51,284 nt of DNA from an uncultured Duncaniella sp. (GTDB lineage Bacteria > Bacteroidota > Bacteroidia > Bacteroidales > Muribaculaceae): the NCBI GenBank assembly GCA_910588795.1, contig CAJURI010000009.1:1-51284 (forward strand), in the 5' to 3' direction. Positions 33,694 through 42,057 of the stretch are shown piece after piece. The position numbers and the translations under genes are program-made. Each line of letters opens with the position of its first letter. Position 1 is the stretch's first letter. Below the pieces are notes generated by a model. It was not told the DNA's origin. It saw only the letters and a list, made by a program, of their open reading frames with translations, and did not search any database.

Positions 33694-36573
33694 CTATACC
33701 CGCTGTTCCGTGCAGCAATTCATATGTTCACGTATGAACGGTGCTGTCGGGGAGTCGGTCTTTGCAATTTGGGCAGGAGTTCCGGTCACTATGATGTTTC
33801 CGCCGTTTTTGCCGCCTCCGGGTCCCATGTCGATTATGTGGTCGGCAGCACATATGACGTCAAGGTTGTGTTCGATCACCAGCACGGTGTTTCCCTTGTC
33901 GACAAGACGGTTGAGCACGCCCAGCAGCACCCTTATGTCATCGAAATGCAGTCCGGTTGTCGGTTCGTCAAGTATGAACAGAGTGTTGCCTGTGTCACGC
34001 CGTGACAGCTCTGCTGCAAGTTTCACACGCTGGTTCTCGCCGCCCGAAAGTGTCGAGGATGGTTGTCCGAGTTTGATATATCCGAGGCCTATGTCCTGAA
34101 GCACCTTGATCTTTCCGAGGATAGCCGGCACATTGCCGAAGAATTCGACAGCCTGGTTGATGGTCATGTCCAGCACATCGGCAATGGACTTTCCCTTGTA
34201 TCTTACCTCGAGGGTCTCACGGTTGTACCGTTTCCCTCCGCAGGTCTCGCACGGCACCAGCACGTCAGGCAGGAAGTTCATCTCGATGGTCTTGTACCCG
34301 TTGCCCGAACATGTCTCGCATCTGCCTCCCGCCACGTTGAAGGAGAATCTTCCCGGACGGTAGCCGCGTATCTTTGCTTCCGAAAGAGACGCGAAGAGAT
34401 CGCGTATGGATGTGAACACGCCGGTATATGTCGCCGGATTGGATCGTGGTGATTTCCCAAGCGGTGACTGGTCCACGCGCACAGCCTTGTCGATGTTTTC
34501 TATCCCTTCGATGGAATCGTATGGAAGTGGCGGAGTAAGTGACCTGTAAAGCTTCTGGCTTATTATGGGCTGGAGGGTGGCGTTGACAAGGGTGGATTTA
34601 CCGCTGCCGGAGACCCCTGACACGCATACGAGTTTACCGAGCGGAAGGGTGAGAGTGACATCCCGCAGGTTGTTCCCCCTTGCCCCGCGCAGCACTATCC
34701 TTTTGCCGTTCCCTTTGCGCGGGTGTGTGTTTACCGGCAGTGAGAGTTCTCCGTTGAGGTATCGGGCGGTGAGAGTGGAGGTGGAGAGCATATCGGCCGG
34801 GGTGCCGGAGAACACCACTTCACCCCCCTTGCGTCCGGCCTTGGGGCCTATGTCCACGATATGGTCGGCTTCAAGCATTATGTCTTTGTCATGTTCCACC
34901 ACAAGTATCGAATTGGATGCGTCGCGAAGATTCTTGAGGGAGTCTATCAGTCGCCGGTTGTCTCGCTGGTGCAGTCCTATGGAGGGCTCGTCAAGTATGT
35001 AAAGCACATTTACAAGCTGGCTTCCAAGCTGGGTGGCAAGGCGTATGCGCTGGCTTTCGCCTCCCGACAGCGTGGATGAGGGACGCGATAGCTGCAGGTA
35101 GTCAAGGCCCACGTCGATCAGGAATTTCAGCCTGCTTCTTACCTCCTTCATGATCTCTCCGGCTATGAGTCTGGTTGTCGGTGAGAGGCGGTCCTCAAGA
35201 TTCAGGGTCCATTCATACAGGTCGGATATGTCAAGGCGGCACAGGTCAGCGATGTTCTTGCCGTCGACAAAGAAATGCAGGGCCTCCTTGTTGAGCCTGT
35301 CGCCATGGCATTCGGGGCATTCTCCACGCGTGAAGAACCCTTCGCTCCATTTCTTGGCGGCGGCCGATGCCTCCTCTCCCTGCTGCATCTCTATATATTT
35401 TACAAGCCCGTCATAACTTTGGAAAAAATTATGTGTGGCCATTGTCTCGTTGTCTATGACGAGACGTTCGGTTGTGCCGTTGAGTATGTCGCTCAAAGCC
35501 TCTTCTCCAAGATCGCGTATAGGGGTCTTGACAGTGTGGCCGTATCTCTTGCATATGGCATCGATCTGCCAGAATATCATCGAATTGCGGTATTTGCCCA
35601 ATGGCACTATTCCACCTTGGTATATCGAAAGTGAGTCATCAGGGATTATCTTTTCACGGTCAATGATATTGACATAGCCGAGGCCCTTGCAGCACGGGCA
35701 TGCCCCGAGGGGTGAGTTGAACGAGAAGTTGTGGGGGGCCGGTTCGCGGTAGGAGAGGCCCCCTACGGGATCCATGAGCGTCTGCGAGAAGTATGATGCT
35801 TTGTTGTCGTCGACATCGTAGATCATCACCTGCTTTTCTCCCTGTCGGAGTGCGTCGGTGACAGTTGCCTCAAGACGTGTCAGATCCTTGGGTGAGACTT
35901 TCAGCCTGTCGATCACAAGTTCTATGTCGTGGTTGCGGTAACGGTCCACCTTCATGCCGAGTGTGAGTTCGCGGAGCTGGCCGTCAACGCGTGCCGTTAG
36001 GAACCCTTTCTTGCGCATCTGCTCAAACAGTTCCTTGTAATGGCCCTTTCGGTTGCGCACCACAGGAGCGAGCACATAGATTTTCTTTCCGTTGTAACGC
36101 TCGAGTATGAGGCTGACTATCTGGTCGCGTGTGTATTTTACCATCGGCTCCCCGGTCACATAGCTTATGGCTGTCCCGGCTCTTGCATACAGCAGTCGCA
36201 GGAAGTCATACACTTCCGTCACTGTGCCTATGGTTGAGCGGGGATTGCGGTTGATGGTCTTCTGCTCTATGGCTATCACGGGTGCGAGACCTGTGATCTT
36301 GTCGACATCGGGTCGTTCGAGGTTGCCGAGCATGTTGCGCGCGTACGACGAGAATGTCTCTATGTACCGTCTCTGCCCTTCGGCATAGATGGTGTCGAAT
36401 GCAAGTGACGACTTTCCGCTCCCGCTTAGTCCTGTGACTACGGTAAGGGTGCCGTGGGGGATTGAAACATCGATGTTCTTCAGATTGTGCACGCGCGCCC
36501 CCATCACTTCGAGGGCGGGCGCATTGGTATATGCTGAGCCGGTGGCGTTGATCTCGGTATTGTTTCCTTCCAT
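33694..36573 (-). CDS. uvrA: Excinuclease ABC subunit A
   Basis: Damage-recognition ATPase of nucleotide excision repair. 959 residues, slightly longer than E. coli UvrA (940). It has two ABC ATPase halves: Walker A GLSGSGKSSLAFD (about 50) and GVSGSGKSTLVN (about 655), signatures LSGGESQRIRLA and LSGGENQRVKLA, and Walker B regions LDEPSIGLHQRD and LDEPTTGLHFDD. The zinc clusters CPCCKGLG, CPECHGDR and CETCSGNGYK...CETCGGKRY are intact. It acts with UvrB and UvrC, which are not in this window. The next gene downstream is convergent. Confidence 0.98.
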   Translation of the reverse strand: MEGNNTEINATGSAYTNAPALEVMGARVHNLKNIDVSIPHGTLTVVTGLSGSGKSSLAFDTIYAEGQRRYIETFSSYARNMLGNLERPDVDKITGLAPVIAIEQKTINRNPRSTIGTVTEVYDFLRLLYARAGTAISYVTGEPMVKYTRDQIVSLILERYNGKKIYVLAPVVRNRKGHYKELFEQMRKKGFLTARVDGQLRELTLGMKVDRYRNHDIELVIDRLKVSPKDLTRLEATVTDALRQGEKQVMIYDVDDNKASYFSQTLMDPVGGLSYREPAPHNFSFNSPLGACPCCKGLGYVNIIDREKIIPDDSLSIYQGGIVPLGKYRNSMIFWQIDAICKRYGHTVKTPIRDLGEEALSDILNGTTERLVIDNETMATHNFFQSYDGLVKYIEMQQGEEASAAAKKWSEGFFTRGECPECHGDRLNKEALHFFVDGKNIADLCRLDISDLYEWTLNLEDRLSPTTRLIAGEIMKEVRSRLKFLIDVGLDYLQLSRPSSTLSGGESQRIRLATQLGSQLVNVLYILDEPSIGLHQRDNRRLIDSLKNLRDASNSILVVEHDKDIMLEADHIVDIGPKAGRKGGEVVFSGTPADMLSTSTLTARYLNGELSLPVNTHPRKGNGKRIVLRGARGNNLRDVTLTLPLGKLVCVSGVSGSGKSTLVNATLQPIISQKLYRSLTPPLPYDSIEGIENIDKAVRVDQSPLGKSPRSNPATYTGVFTSIRDLFASLSEAKIRGYRPGRFSFNVAGGRCETCSGNGYKTIEMNFLPDVLVPCETCGGKRYNRETLEVRYKGKSIADVLDMTINQAVEFFGNVPAILGKIKVLQDIGLGYIKLGQPSSTLSGGENQRVKLAAELSRRDTGNTLFILDEPTTGLHFDDIRVLLGVLNRLVDKGNTVLVIEHNLDVICAADHIIDMGPGGGKNGGNIIVTGTPAQIAKTDSPTAPFIREHMNCCTEQRV

Positions 36574-36589
36574 AGGATCAATATAAATG

Positions 36590-37576
36590 TTACTCAGTCA
36601 CCCATGAGGGATTGTAGACTGATCGTTTCTGCTTGGAACGTGAAAGGGATTGAGGTGACGGTATCTTTACCGCATATGTTTTTCCCGATTTGTTGGTCAG
36701 GGATTTGGCGCGTATCCACGGGTTGTGTTCACGCAGAGTCATGTAGTCTATCCCATGATCTTTTGCCCATGAAGGCCAGTCCTCTATGGCTCCGGTCACG
36801 TTTACGGTTGTATATTCGATTGGCTGGTACAATTGGTCGGCAGTCAGGCGGAATCCGTATTTCTGTGGATGTTCCATGATCATTTTCATGGCAAGAAGTC
36901 TGAACATGTATCGCATGGTCTCGCTGGCAAGCCATAGGTCGTAGGCTGATGTGGCATCCTGTGCAGCCAGTTCCTTGGACACTCTGCCCATGCCGCCATT
37001 ATAGCTTGCCGCTACCGATTCCCAGTTGCCGTACTTGCTGAAAGCGTCCTTGAGATATCGGCATGCGGCGCGTGTGGATTTTTCGACATCATATCGCTGG
37101 TCCACCTCGTCTGTGACCTCCAGTCCGTACTCTTTGGCTGTCGAAGGCATGAACTGCCACATGCCGGCTGCTTTGGCGGCCGAGACAGCATGCGGGTTAA
37201 GTGTCGATTCTATGGCTGCGAGATATATTATGTCGGAGGGGACACCTTCTTCTTTAAGAATGGGGGCCATGACGGGGAAATATCTGTTGGCTCTCTTTAT
37301 CGCCAGAAGTGTGTTGCCGTGTGTATAGCTCATGGCGGTGAGTTCGCGGTCAAGACGTTCCCACATATCCAGAGGGTCAAGCGAGATCTTTTTGCCGGCG
37401 AAGATTATATGGTCAGGAATCTCCGGGGAGTTAACAGGGGATAGCTCTCCGGCCGCTTCCGTATGTGTGGATGATAGGGGAGGTTCTCCGGCCGAAGCGG
37501 TCTCGGTAGGGACAAATGCGCCGGCGATGATAATGGCTGTCGCCGAGCTTAGAAATAATATGCGGTTGAGATTCAT
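36590..37576 (-). CDS. MltD-like lytic transglycosylase
   Basis: 328-residue murein hydrolase. Signal peptide (about 1-29, ending ASA). The GH23 SLT domain spans about 80-235, with catalytic Glu in YLAAIESTLNPHAVS followed by AAGMWQFMPSTAKEYGL and ASYNGGMGRV. The C-terminal part (about 240-328) has the MltD-associated region ending LREHNPWIRAKSLTNKSG, with no complete LysM repeat. It is the second transglycosylase in the window, of a different family from the MltF-like one. The gene begins 16 nt downstream of nothing but its own leader, with a clear promoter; uvrA follows upstream on the same strand in separate orientation order. Confidence 0.88.
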   Translation of the reverse strand: MNLNRILFLSSATAIIIAGAFVPTETASAGEPPLSSTHTEAAGELSPVNSPEIPDHIIFAGKKISLDPLDMWERLDRELTAMSYTHGNTLLAIKRANRYFPVMAPILKEEGVPSDIIYLAAIESTLNPHAVSAAKAAGMWQFMPSTAKEYGLEVTDEVDQRYDVEKSTRAACRYLKDAFSKYGNWESVAASYNGGMGRVSKELAAQDATSAYDLWLASETMRYMFRLLAMKMIMEHPQKYGFRLTADQLYQPIEYTTVNVTGAIEDWPSWAKDHGIDYMTLREHNPWIRAKSLTNKSGKTYAVKIPSPQSLSRSKQKRSVYNPSWVTE

Positions 37577-37650
37577 AGTTTGTCCTGATTAGATTGTCGT
37601 TCATGTTTGTCAGGCATTCATGATTCGTGTCAGTCGTGCCATTTAACTTA

Positions 37651-37682
37651 CAAAGTTACGGAATTTCCATGATAATAACAAC
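37651..37682 (-). promoter_or_regulatory. Promoter of the MltD-like gene
   Basis: On the minus strand TAACTTTG (37651-37658) is an exact -7 box and GTTG (37679-37682), exactly 20 nt away, is one base from TTTG. Transcription would start near 37645, leaving a leader of about 70 nt. It is divergent from the pheA promoter. Confidence 0.7.
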
Positions 37683-37768
37683 TGGCTTGCGGAGTGTGGC
37701 GCAGCGTTTACGGTATCTTAACACATATGGGCACGTTACAAAAAAATTGCGATAAAAATAATGCAAAA

Positions 37769-37800
37769 TTTGGAGATATGTAAAATATATCCTACCTTTG
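37769..37800 (+). promoter_or_regulatory. Promoter of the Phe/Tyr operon
   Basis: TTTG (37769-37772), 20 nt, TACCTTTG (37793-37800): a perfect match to the Bacteroidota consensus in both boxes and in spacing. Transcription would start near 37807, 27 nt before the leader peptide ATG. Confidence 0.88.
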
Positions 37801-37833
37801 CTGCGTAATTGAAAGAAAAATTACGACTCAGAG

Positions 37834-37893
37834 ATGAATTCACGATTTTACGCATATTCCTTTTTTTATTATTTTTATTTTGCGAAAAAATAA
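37834..37893 (+). CDS. Phe/Tyr-rich leader peptide of the pheA operon
   Basis: A 20-codon frame (ATG to TAA) encodes MNSRFYAYSFFYYFYFAKK: 5 Phe and 5 Tyr among 19 residues, seven of them consecutive at positions 10-16. It starts 27 nt after the predicted transcription start and ends exactly where the antiterminator strand begins. It is too short for routine gene callers. As in trpL or pheL, its job would be to sense charged tRNA-Phe and tRNA-Tyr through ribosome stalling, not to make a useful peptide. Low-complexity T-rich sequence could create such codons by chance, but the codons sit in a complete attenuator and the downstream operon makes exactly these two amino acids. Confidence 0.88.
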   Translation: MNSRFYAYSFFYYFYFAKK

Positions 37894-37911
37894 GAAGCGG
37901 GACATTGCGTG
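37849..37911 (+). promoter_or_regulatory. Protector (1:2) helix of the attenuator
   Basis: TACGCA (37849-37854) and TTCC (37857-37860), over leader codons 6-9, can pair with GGGA (37899-37902) and TGCGTG (37906-37911), using two wobbles and a small internal loop. A ribosome stalled in codons 10-16 would block this helix and free the antiterminator strand. Confidence 0.6.
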
Positions 37912-37984
37912 CATAATCCAATGAATAATCGATAAGGCATATAAGTCAATAAAACAGACAACACAATACACAGCATCCCGCTTC
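37894..37984 (+). promoter_or_regulatory. Antiterminator (2:3) pairing of the attenuator
   Basis: GAAGCGGGA (37894-37902), starting at the base after the leader stop codon, is the exact 9-nt complement of TCCCGCTTC (37976-37984), which is the 5' arm of the terminator. TGC (37906-37908) can extend it with GCA (37973-37975). A ribosome that reaches the stop codon would cover this strand and let the terminator form. Confidence 0.82.
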
Positions 37985-38013
37985 CATGAATGAAGGAGGC
38001 GGGATGCTTTTTT
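37973..38013 (+). terminator. Attenuator terminator (3:4) before pheA
   Basis: GCATCCCGC (37973-37981) pairs perfectly with GCGGGATGC (37999-38007), with further TTC/GAA pairing in the loop, followed by six T (38008-38013). It stands 13 nt before the pheA ATG, downstream of the promoter and leader peptide, so it is conditional rather than the end of an upstream gene. Confidence 0.9.
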
Positions 38014-38026
38014 AGATACAGGTGAA

Positions 38027-38872
38027 ATGAAGAAAATCACTATCCAGGGCGTGGCAGGATGTTTCCACGATGCCGCAGCCCACATTTACTTCGACGGTGA
38101 GGAGGTAGAGACTGTGCCGTGTGAGACATTCCCTGTGATGTTCGACACTCTTTCCATGGACTCCTCGCTTTTAGGAATAATGGCTGTGGAGAACACTATC
38201 GCCGGCCCGTTGCTGCAGAACCATGAGCTTCTGCGCCAGAGCAGTCTTAAGGTGATTGGTGAGCTGAAAATGAGGATATCACACGTGTTGTGCGCTCTTC
38301 CCGGACAGGACATAGACAGTCTTACCGAAGTGAATTCCCATCCTATGGCCCTGATGCAGTGTGAGCAGTTTCTGCGCCGCCATCCCAACCTTAAGGTCGT
38401 GGAGCGGTTCGACACTGCGGGAAGTGCTGAGGAGATTGCGAGAGACAATCTTGTGGGACATGCCGCCGTGTGTGGCGAGTATGCGGCGGAGCTTTATGGC
38501 CTTCACATCCTTGAGCGTGGCATAGAGACTAATAAACGCAACTTTACAAGGTTCCTCATACTTGCCGATGCGCTGACTGCCGGGGAGATCGGCCCCAGTG
38601 AAAAAGATATCGACAAGGCATCGATAGTGTTCACGCTGCCCCATACACAGGGCGCATTGTCAAAGATTCTCACCATACTGTCGTTCTATGACATAAACCT
38701 GTCCAAGATCCAGTCCACCCCTATAGTCGGGAGGGAATGGGAGTACCGTTTCTATGTCGATCTCACATTTGACAGTCTTCTCAGGTTCCATCAGGCCATA
38801 GATGCAGTCCGTCCGCTCATACGTGACCTTAATATTCTCGGTGAATATTCGGAAGCAAAAGTCACTCATTGA
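38027..38872 (+). CDS. pheA: Prephenate dehydratase
   Basis: Converts prephenate to phenylpyruvate, the committed step to phenylalanine. 281 residues: dehydratase domain about 4-185 (QGVAGCFHDAAAH at the start; the catalytic Thr-Arg-Phe in NFTRFLIL) and a C-terminal ACT domain about 197-275 (VFTLPHTQGALSKILTIL). There is no chorismate mutase domain; that activity is fused to the DAHP synthase two genes on. The ACT motif reads KIQSTP where the well-studied enzymes have ESRP, so feedback by Phe may differ. First gene after the attenuator. Confidence 0.94.
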   Translation: MKKITIQGVAGCFHDAAAHIYFDGEEVETVPCETFPVMFDTLSMDSSLLGIMAVENTIAGPLLQNHELLRQSSLKVIGELKMRISHVLCALPGQDIDSLTEVNSHPMALMQCEQFLRRHPNLKVVERFDTAGSAEEIARDNLVGHAAVCGEYAAELYGLHILERGIETNKRNFTRFLILADALTAGEIGPSEKDIDKASIVFTLPHTQGALSKILTILSFYDINLSKIQSTPIVGREWEYRFYVDLTFDSLLRFHQAIDAVRPLIRDLNILGEYSEAKVTH

Positions 38873-38887
38873 TTGTTAACCATTACG

Positions 38888-38930
38888 ACAGGCGTCCGTG
38901 CCTGTAACAAGAGGTTTTTAAACGACCTCT
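38888..38930 (+). repeat. Two hairpins between pheA and the aminotransferase gene
   Basis: ACAGGC (38888-38893) pairs with GCCTGT (38900-38905), and AGAGGT (38910-38915) with ACCTCT (38925-38930). The second contains the core GTTTTTAAAC. No T-run follows, so they are more likely RNA processing or stability elements than terminators. Confidence 0.6.
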
Positions 38931-38944
38931 AAATATTTAAAGAA

Positions 38945-40114
38945 ATGAATATACAACCTTCTCAGAGAGTTCAGCAGATAAAAGAATACTACTTCTCTAC
39001 CAAACTGAAAGAGATCGCTTCGATGCGCAGCCAGGGTATCGACATAATATCTCTCGGTATAGGCGGTCCTGATCTGCCGCCCCCTTCAAGTGTGACAGAT
39101 GTGATGTCGGAAGCGGTAAAGGACCCGTCCAACCATGGCTATCAGCCCCATGTGGGCCTTATGGAGCTCCGTGAAGCGTTTGCCCGCTGGTATGCGAAGT
39201 GGTATGGCGTGGAAGTTGACCCACGCACCGAGATACAGCCGCTCATCGGATCAAAGGAAGGGGTCACGCATATATCCCTCGCATTTCTGAATCCCGGCGA
39301 TAAGGTGCTCATCCCTGATCCCGGTTATCCCACATATTCCTCCATAAGCCGTATGGCAGGTGCCGAAGTGATCACTTATGACCTCACTGAAGAGGGTGGG
39401 TGGCAGCCTGACTTCGATGCGATAGAACGGCTTGACCTTTCAGGCGTGAAACTGATGTGGCTCAACTATCCGCATATGCCTACAGGTGCGAAAGCCCGCA
39501 GAGAGACATTTGAAAAGGCCATAGATTTCGGCCGTAGGCATGGCATAGTGATTGTCCATGACAACCCGTATTCGTTCATTCTTAATCCCGATCCTATGAG
39601 CATACTCTCCGTGCCGGGAGCAAAGGATATAGCTATTGAACTGAACTCTCTGAGCAAAAGCCACAACATGCCGGGATGGCGAGTCGGTGTTGCGATAAGC
39701 AACCCCACGTTTATCTCGTGGATACTGCGCATAAAAAGCAATATAGATTCCGGGCAGTTCAAGCCTCTTATGCTTGCAGCAGCAAAGGCCCTTGAGGAAG
39801 GCAAGGAGTGGCATGACGGACTCAACAAGGCTTATTCTTCGCGCAGAGCGATTGCCGAGCGCATTATGACGGCCTTGGGATGTAGTTTTGATCCTTCGCA
39901 ATCAGGACTGTTCCTATGGGGGCGTATAACGGATCCGGATGTATCCTCCGAGCAGCTTGCCGACCGTATGCTGGCCGAAGCCAGAGTGTTCATAACCCCT
40001 GGTTTCATATTCGGCCATAACGGCGACCGATATATACGCATCTCGCTCTGCGCTCCTGACGACAAGCTCATCGAGGCTCTTCACCGCATAGAGTCGGCTA
40101 TGCAAAAACAATAA
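38945..40114 (+). CDS. Class I/II aminotransferase of the Phe/Tyr operon
   Basis: 389-residue PLP-dependent fold type I aminotransferase. The N-terminal LKEIASMRSQGIDIISLGIGGPDLPPP is typical of the LL-DAP/aspartate aminotransferase-like group (quoted in part: GIDIISLGIGGPDLPPP). The PLP lysine is in ELNSLSKSHNMPGWRVG (about 230-246), and IRISLCAPDDKLIEAL holds the substrate-carboxylate Arg. From its position between pheA and the DAHP synthase it most likely makes Phe and Tyr from phenylpyruvate and hydroxyphenylpyruvate. Substrate range is inference. Confidence 0.88.
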   Translation: MNIQPSQRVQQIKEYYFSTKLKEIASMRSQGIDIISLGIGGPDLPPPSSVTDVMSEAVKDPSNHGYQPHVGLMELREAFARWYAKWYGVEVDPRTEIQPLIGSKEGVTHISLAFLNPGDKVLIPDPGYPTYSSISRMAGAEVITYDLTEEGGWQPDFDAIERLDLSGVKLMWLNYPHMPTGAKARRETFEKAIDFGRRHGIVIVHDNPYSFILNPDPMSILSVPGAKDIAIELNSLSKSHNMPGWRVGVAISNPTFISWILRIKSNIDSGQFKPLMLAAAKALEEGKEWHDGLNKAYSSRRAIAERIMTALGCSFDPSQSGLFLWGRITDPDVSSEQLADRMLAEARVFITPGFIFGHNGDRYIRISLCAPDDKLIEALHRIESAMQKQ

Positions 40115-40154
40115 TGATATCTTTCAACAGTTTCTAAATAAAAAACATCATAAA

Positions 40155-41228
40155 ATGGAAAATATACAACCGCTTGCAATAGACGGAGTGGAGCTCGGCC
40201 GTCCCCTTATTATTTCGGGCCCGTGTAGTGCTGAGACCGAGGAACAGGTGCTGACCACGGCACGCGGGCTCGCACGCGCCGGTATAAAAGTGTTTCGTGC
40301 CGGCATATGGAAGCCGCGCACTAAGCCGGGTGGTTTCGAGGGTATCGGTGTCCCGGGGCTCGCATGGCTGAATAAGGTAAAGGAGGAGACCGGCATGAAA
40401 GTCTCTACCGAGGTGGCCAACAGGGGGCATGTCGAGGCGGCTCTCGAATATGGTGTCGATCTGTTATGGATAGGTGCGCGCACATCGGCCAATCCGTTCG
40501 CCATGCAGGAGATCGCGGATGTTCTGAAGGATGCCGGAAAGGATATTCCGGTTCTTGTAAAAAATCCTGTTAATCCCGATCTGGAACTATGGATAGGCGC
40601 GCTTGAGCGTCTTTATAATGCCGGTATTCGCCGTCTCGGTGTGATACACCGTGGCTTTTCCACTTATGGCCCGCAGATCTACCGCAATCATCCGCAGTGG
40701 CGCATACCGCTGGAATTGCGTCGCAGGTTCCCGGCACTCCCTATCATATGCGATCCGAGCCACATCGGTGGCAAACGTGAGCTGATAGCTTCTCTCTCTC
40801 AGCAGGCTCTCGACATGGGTTTCGATGGCCTGATAATCGAAAGCCACTGTGACCCTGATTGCGCATGGAGTGACCGCAACCAGCAGATAACGCCCGAGGT
40901 GCTTGGCGTGATTCTCGACAATCTGGTATTTCGCGACGCGCCTGTCCCCACCGAGAATCTTGTGCACCTGCGCCGTCAGATCGACCAGCTCGACAACGAG
41001 CTGCTTGAAGTGCTCAGCAAGCGTATGAATGTGTCTCGCGAGATAGGGGCCTTCAAGAAGGAGCACAACATGCCTGTAGTACAGCCCGGACGTTACGACG
41101 ACATAATGACAACGCGTGTGCTTGCTGCCAAGTCGATGGGCATGAGCGAGGAGTTTATGCGTTCGATACTTTCTTCGATCCATGAGGAATCGGTGCGCAT
41201 ACAGGTGGAACTGAACAATAAACGGTAG
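40155..41228 (+). CDS. Bifunctional DAHP synthase / chorismate mutase
   Basis: 357 residues in two domains. Residues 1-260 are a type I-beta (KDO8P synthase-like) DAHP synthase: ISGPCSAETEEQ, FRAGIWKPRTKPGGFEG, IHRGFSTYGP, ICDPSHIGGKRE and IIESHCDPDCAWSD. Residues about 268-357 are an AroQ chorismate mutase (LVHLRRQIDQLDNELLEVLSKRM). The first step condenses PEP and erythrose 4-phosphate; the second turns chorismate into prephenate. Fusing the first and branch-point steps lets prephenate or the mutase domain regulate the synthase. It stands 40 nt after the aminotransferase gene and 5 nt before tyrA. Confidence 0.95.
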   Translation: MENIQPLAIDGVELGRPLIISGPCSAETEEQVLTTARGLARAGIKVFRAGIWKPRTKPGGFEGIGVPGLAWLNKVKEETGMKVSTEVANRGHVEAALEYGVDLLWIGARTSANPFAMQEIADVLKDAGKDIPVLVKNPVNPDLELWIGALERLYNAGIRRLGVIHRGFSTYGPQIYRNHPQWRIPLELRRRFPALPIICDPSHIGGKRELIASLSQQALDMGFDGLIIESHCDPDCAWSDRNQQITPEVLGVILDNLVFRDAPVPTENLVHLRRQIDQLDNELLEVLSKRMNVSREIGAFKKEHNMPVVQPGRYDDIMTTRVLAAKSMGMSEEFMRSILSSIHEESVRIQVELNNKR

Positions 41229-41233
41229 CCGTA

Positions 41234-42007
41234 ATGAAGATACTTATACTTGGAGCCGGAAAAATGGGCTCATTCTTCTGTGATCTGTTGACATTTGACC
41301 ATGAGGTGGCTGTTTACGATCCGGACCCCTCCCGTCTGCGGTTCACATTCAACGCCATCAGGTTCTCTGACATTTCCGAGGCCGGGGAATTTCGCCCGCA
41401 GCTCGTGATCAATGCCTCGACGGTAAAATATACCATAGATGCATTCCGTCAGGTGATGCCATATATCCCTTCAGGATGCATAATAAGTGATATAGCATCG
41501 GTAAAGACCGGTCTGCCGGAATTTTATGCTGATTGCGGACATCCGTATGTGAGCACACATCCTATGTTCGGTCCAACGTTCGCCTCACTGAGCAATCTGC
41601 GTAATGAGAATGCCATAATCATTTCGGAGGGGGATCATCTTGGCAAAGTGTTTTTCAGAGACCTGTATTCCCGGCTTAAGCTCAATATTGTGGAGTACAC
41701 TTTCAAGCAGCATGACGAGACCATAGCTTACTCCCTCTCGGTGCCATTTGCCGCCACTCTTGCATTCGCTTCGGTAATGAAGCATCAGGAGGCACCCGGC
41801 ACCACATTCAAGCGTCACATGCAGATAGCCGAGGGGTTTATGAACGAGGATGAGTATCTGGTGAGTGAGATCCTGTTCAATCCTCACACCCCGTCACAGC
41901 TTGAGGGTATCGTGGGTAAGCTCAACGAGTTGCTCGAGATTGTGAAATCACGCGACACCGAAGCCATGTCGGCCTACCTCTCCGAGGCGCGCGAACACAT
42001 AAAGTGA
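41234..42007 (+). CDS. tyrA: Prephenate dehydrogenase
   Basis: Oxidatively decarboxylates prephenate to 4-hydroxyphenylpyruvate for tyrosine. 257 residues: Rossmann domain with ILGAGKMGSFF (residues 4-14), ASTVKYTIDAF and DIASVKTGLPEF, then STHPMFGPTFA around the catalytic His (about 98). The C-terminal helical dimer domain is short, and no ACT domain is present. It is the last gene of the four-gene operon, so Phe and Tyr branches share one attenuator. A 50-nt gap follows before the PorQ-like gene. Confidence 0.92.
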   Translation: MKILILGAGKMGSFFCDLLTFDHEVAVYDPDPSRLRFTFNAIRFSDISEAGEFRPQLVINASTVKYTIDAFRQVMPYIPSGCIISDIASVKTGLPEFYADCGHPYVSTHPMFGPTFASLSNLRNENAIIISEGDHLGKVFFRDLYSRLKLNIVEYTFKQHDETIAYSLSVPFAATLAFASVMKHQEAPGTTFKRHMQIAEGFMNEDEYLVSEILFNPHTPSQLEGIVGKLNELLEIVKSRDTEAMSAYLSEAREHIK

Positions 42008-42057
42008 AACTTATGTGATGCTACAATAAAGCACCCCGCAGAAACGTTCAATAGGAT

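Noticed and set aside
37577..38026. T-box riboswitch as an alternative to peptide attenuation
   Set aside because: No T-box-like sequence or specifier stem was visible; the Phe/Tyr peptide frame with exact alternative pairing explains the region better.
38888..38930. Terminator between pheA and the aminotransferase gene
   Set aside because: Neither hairpin is followed by a T-run, so termination is unlikely; reported as hairpins only.
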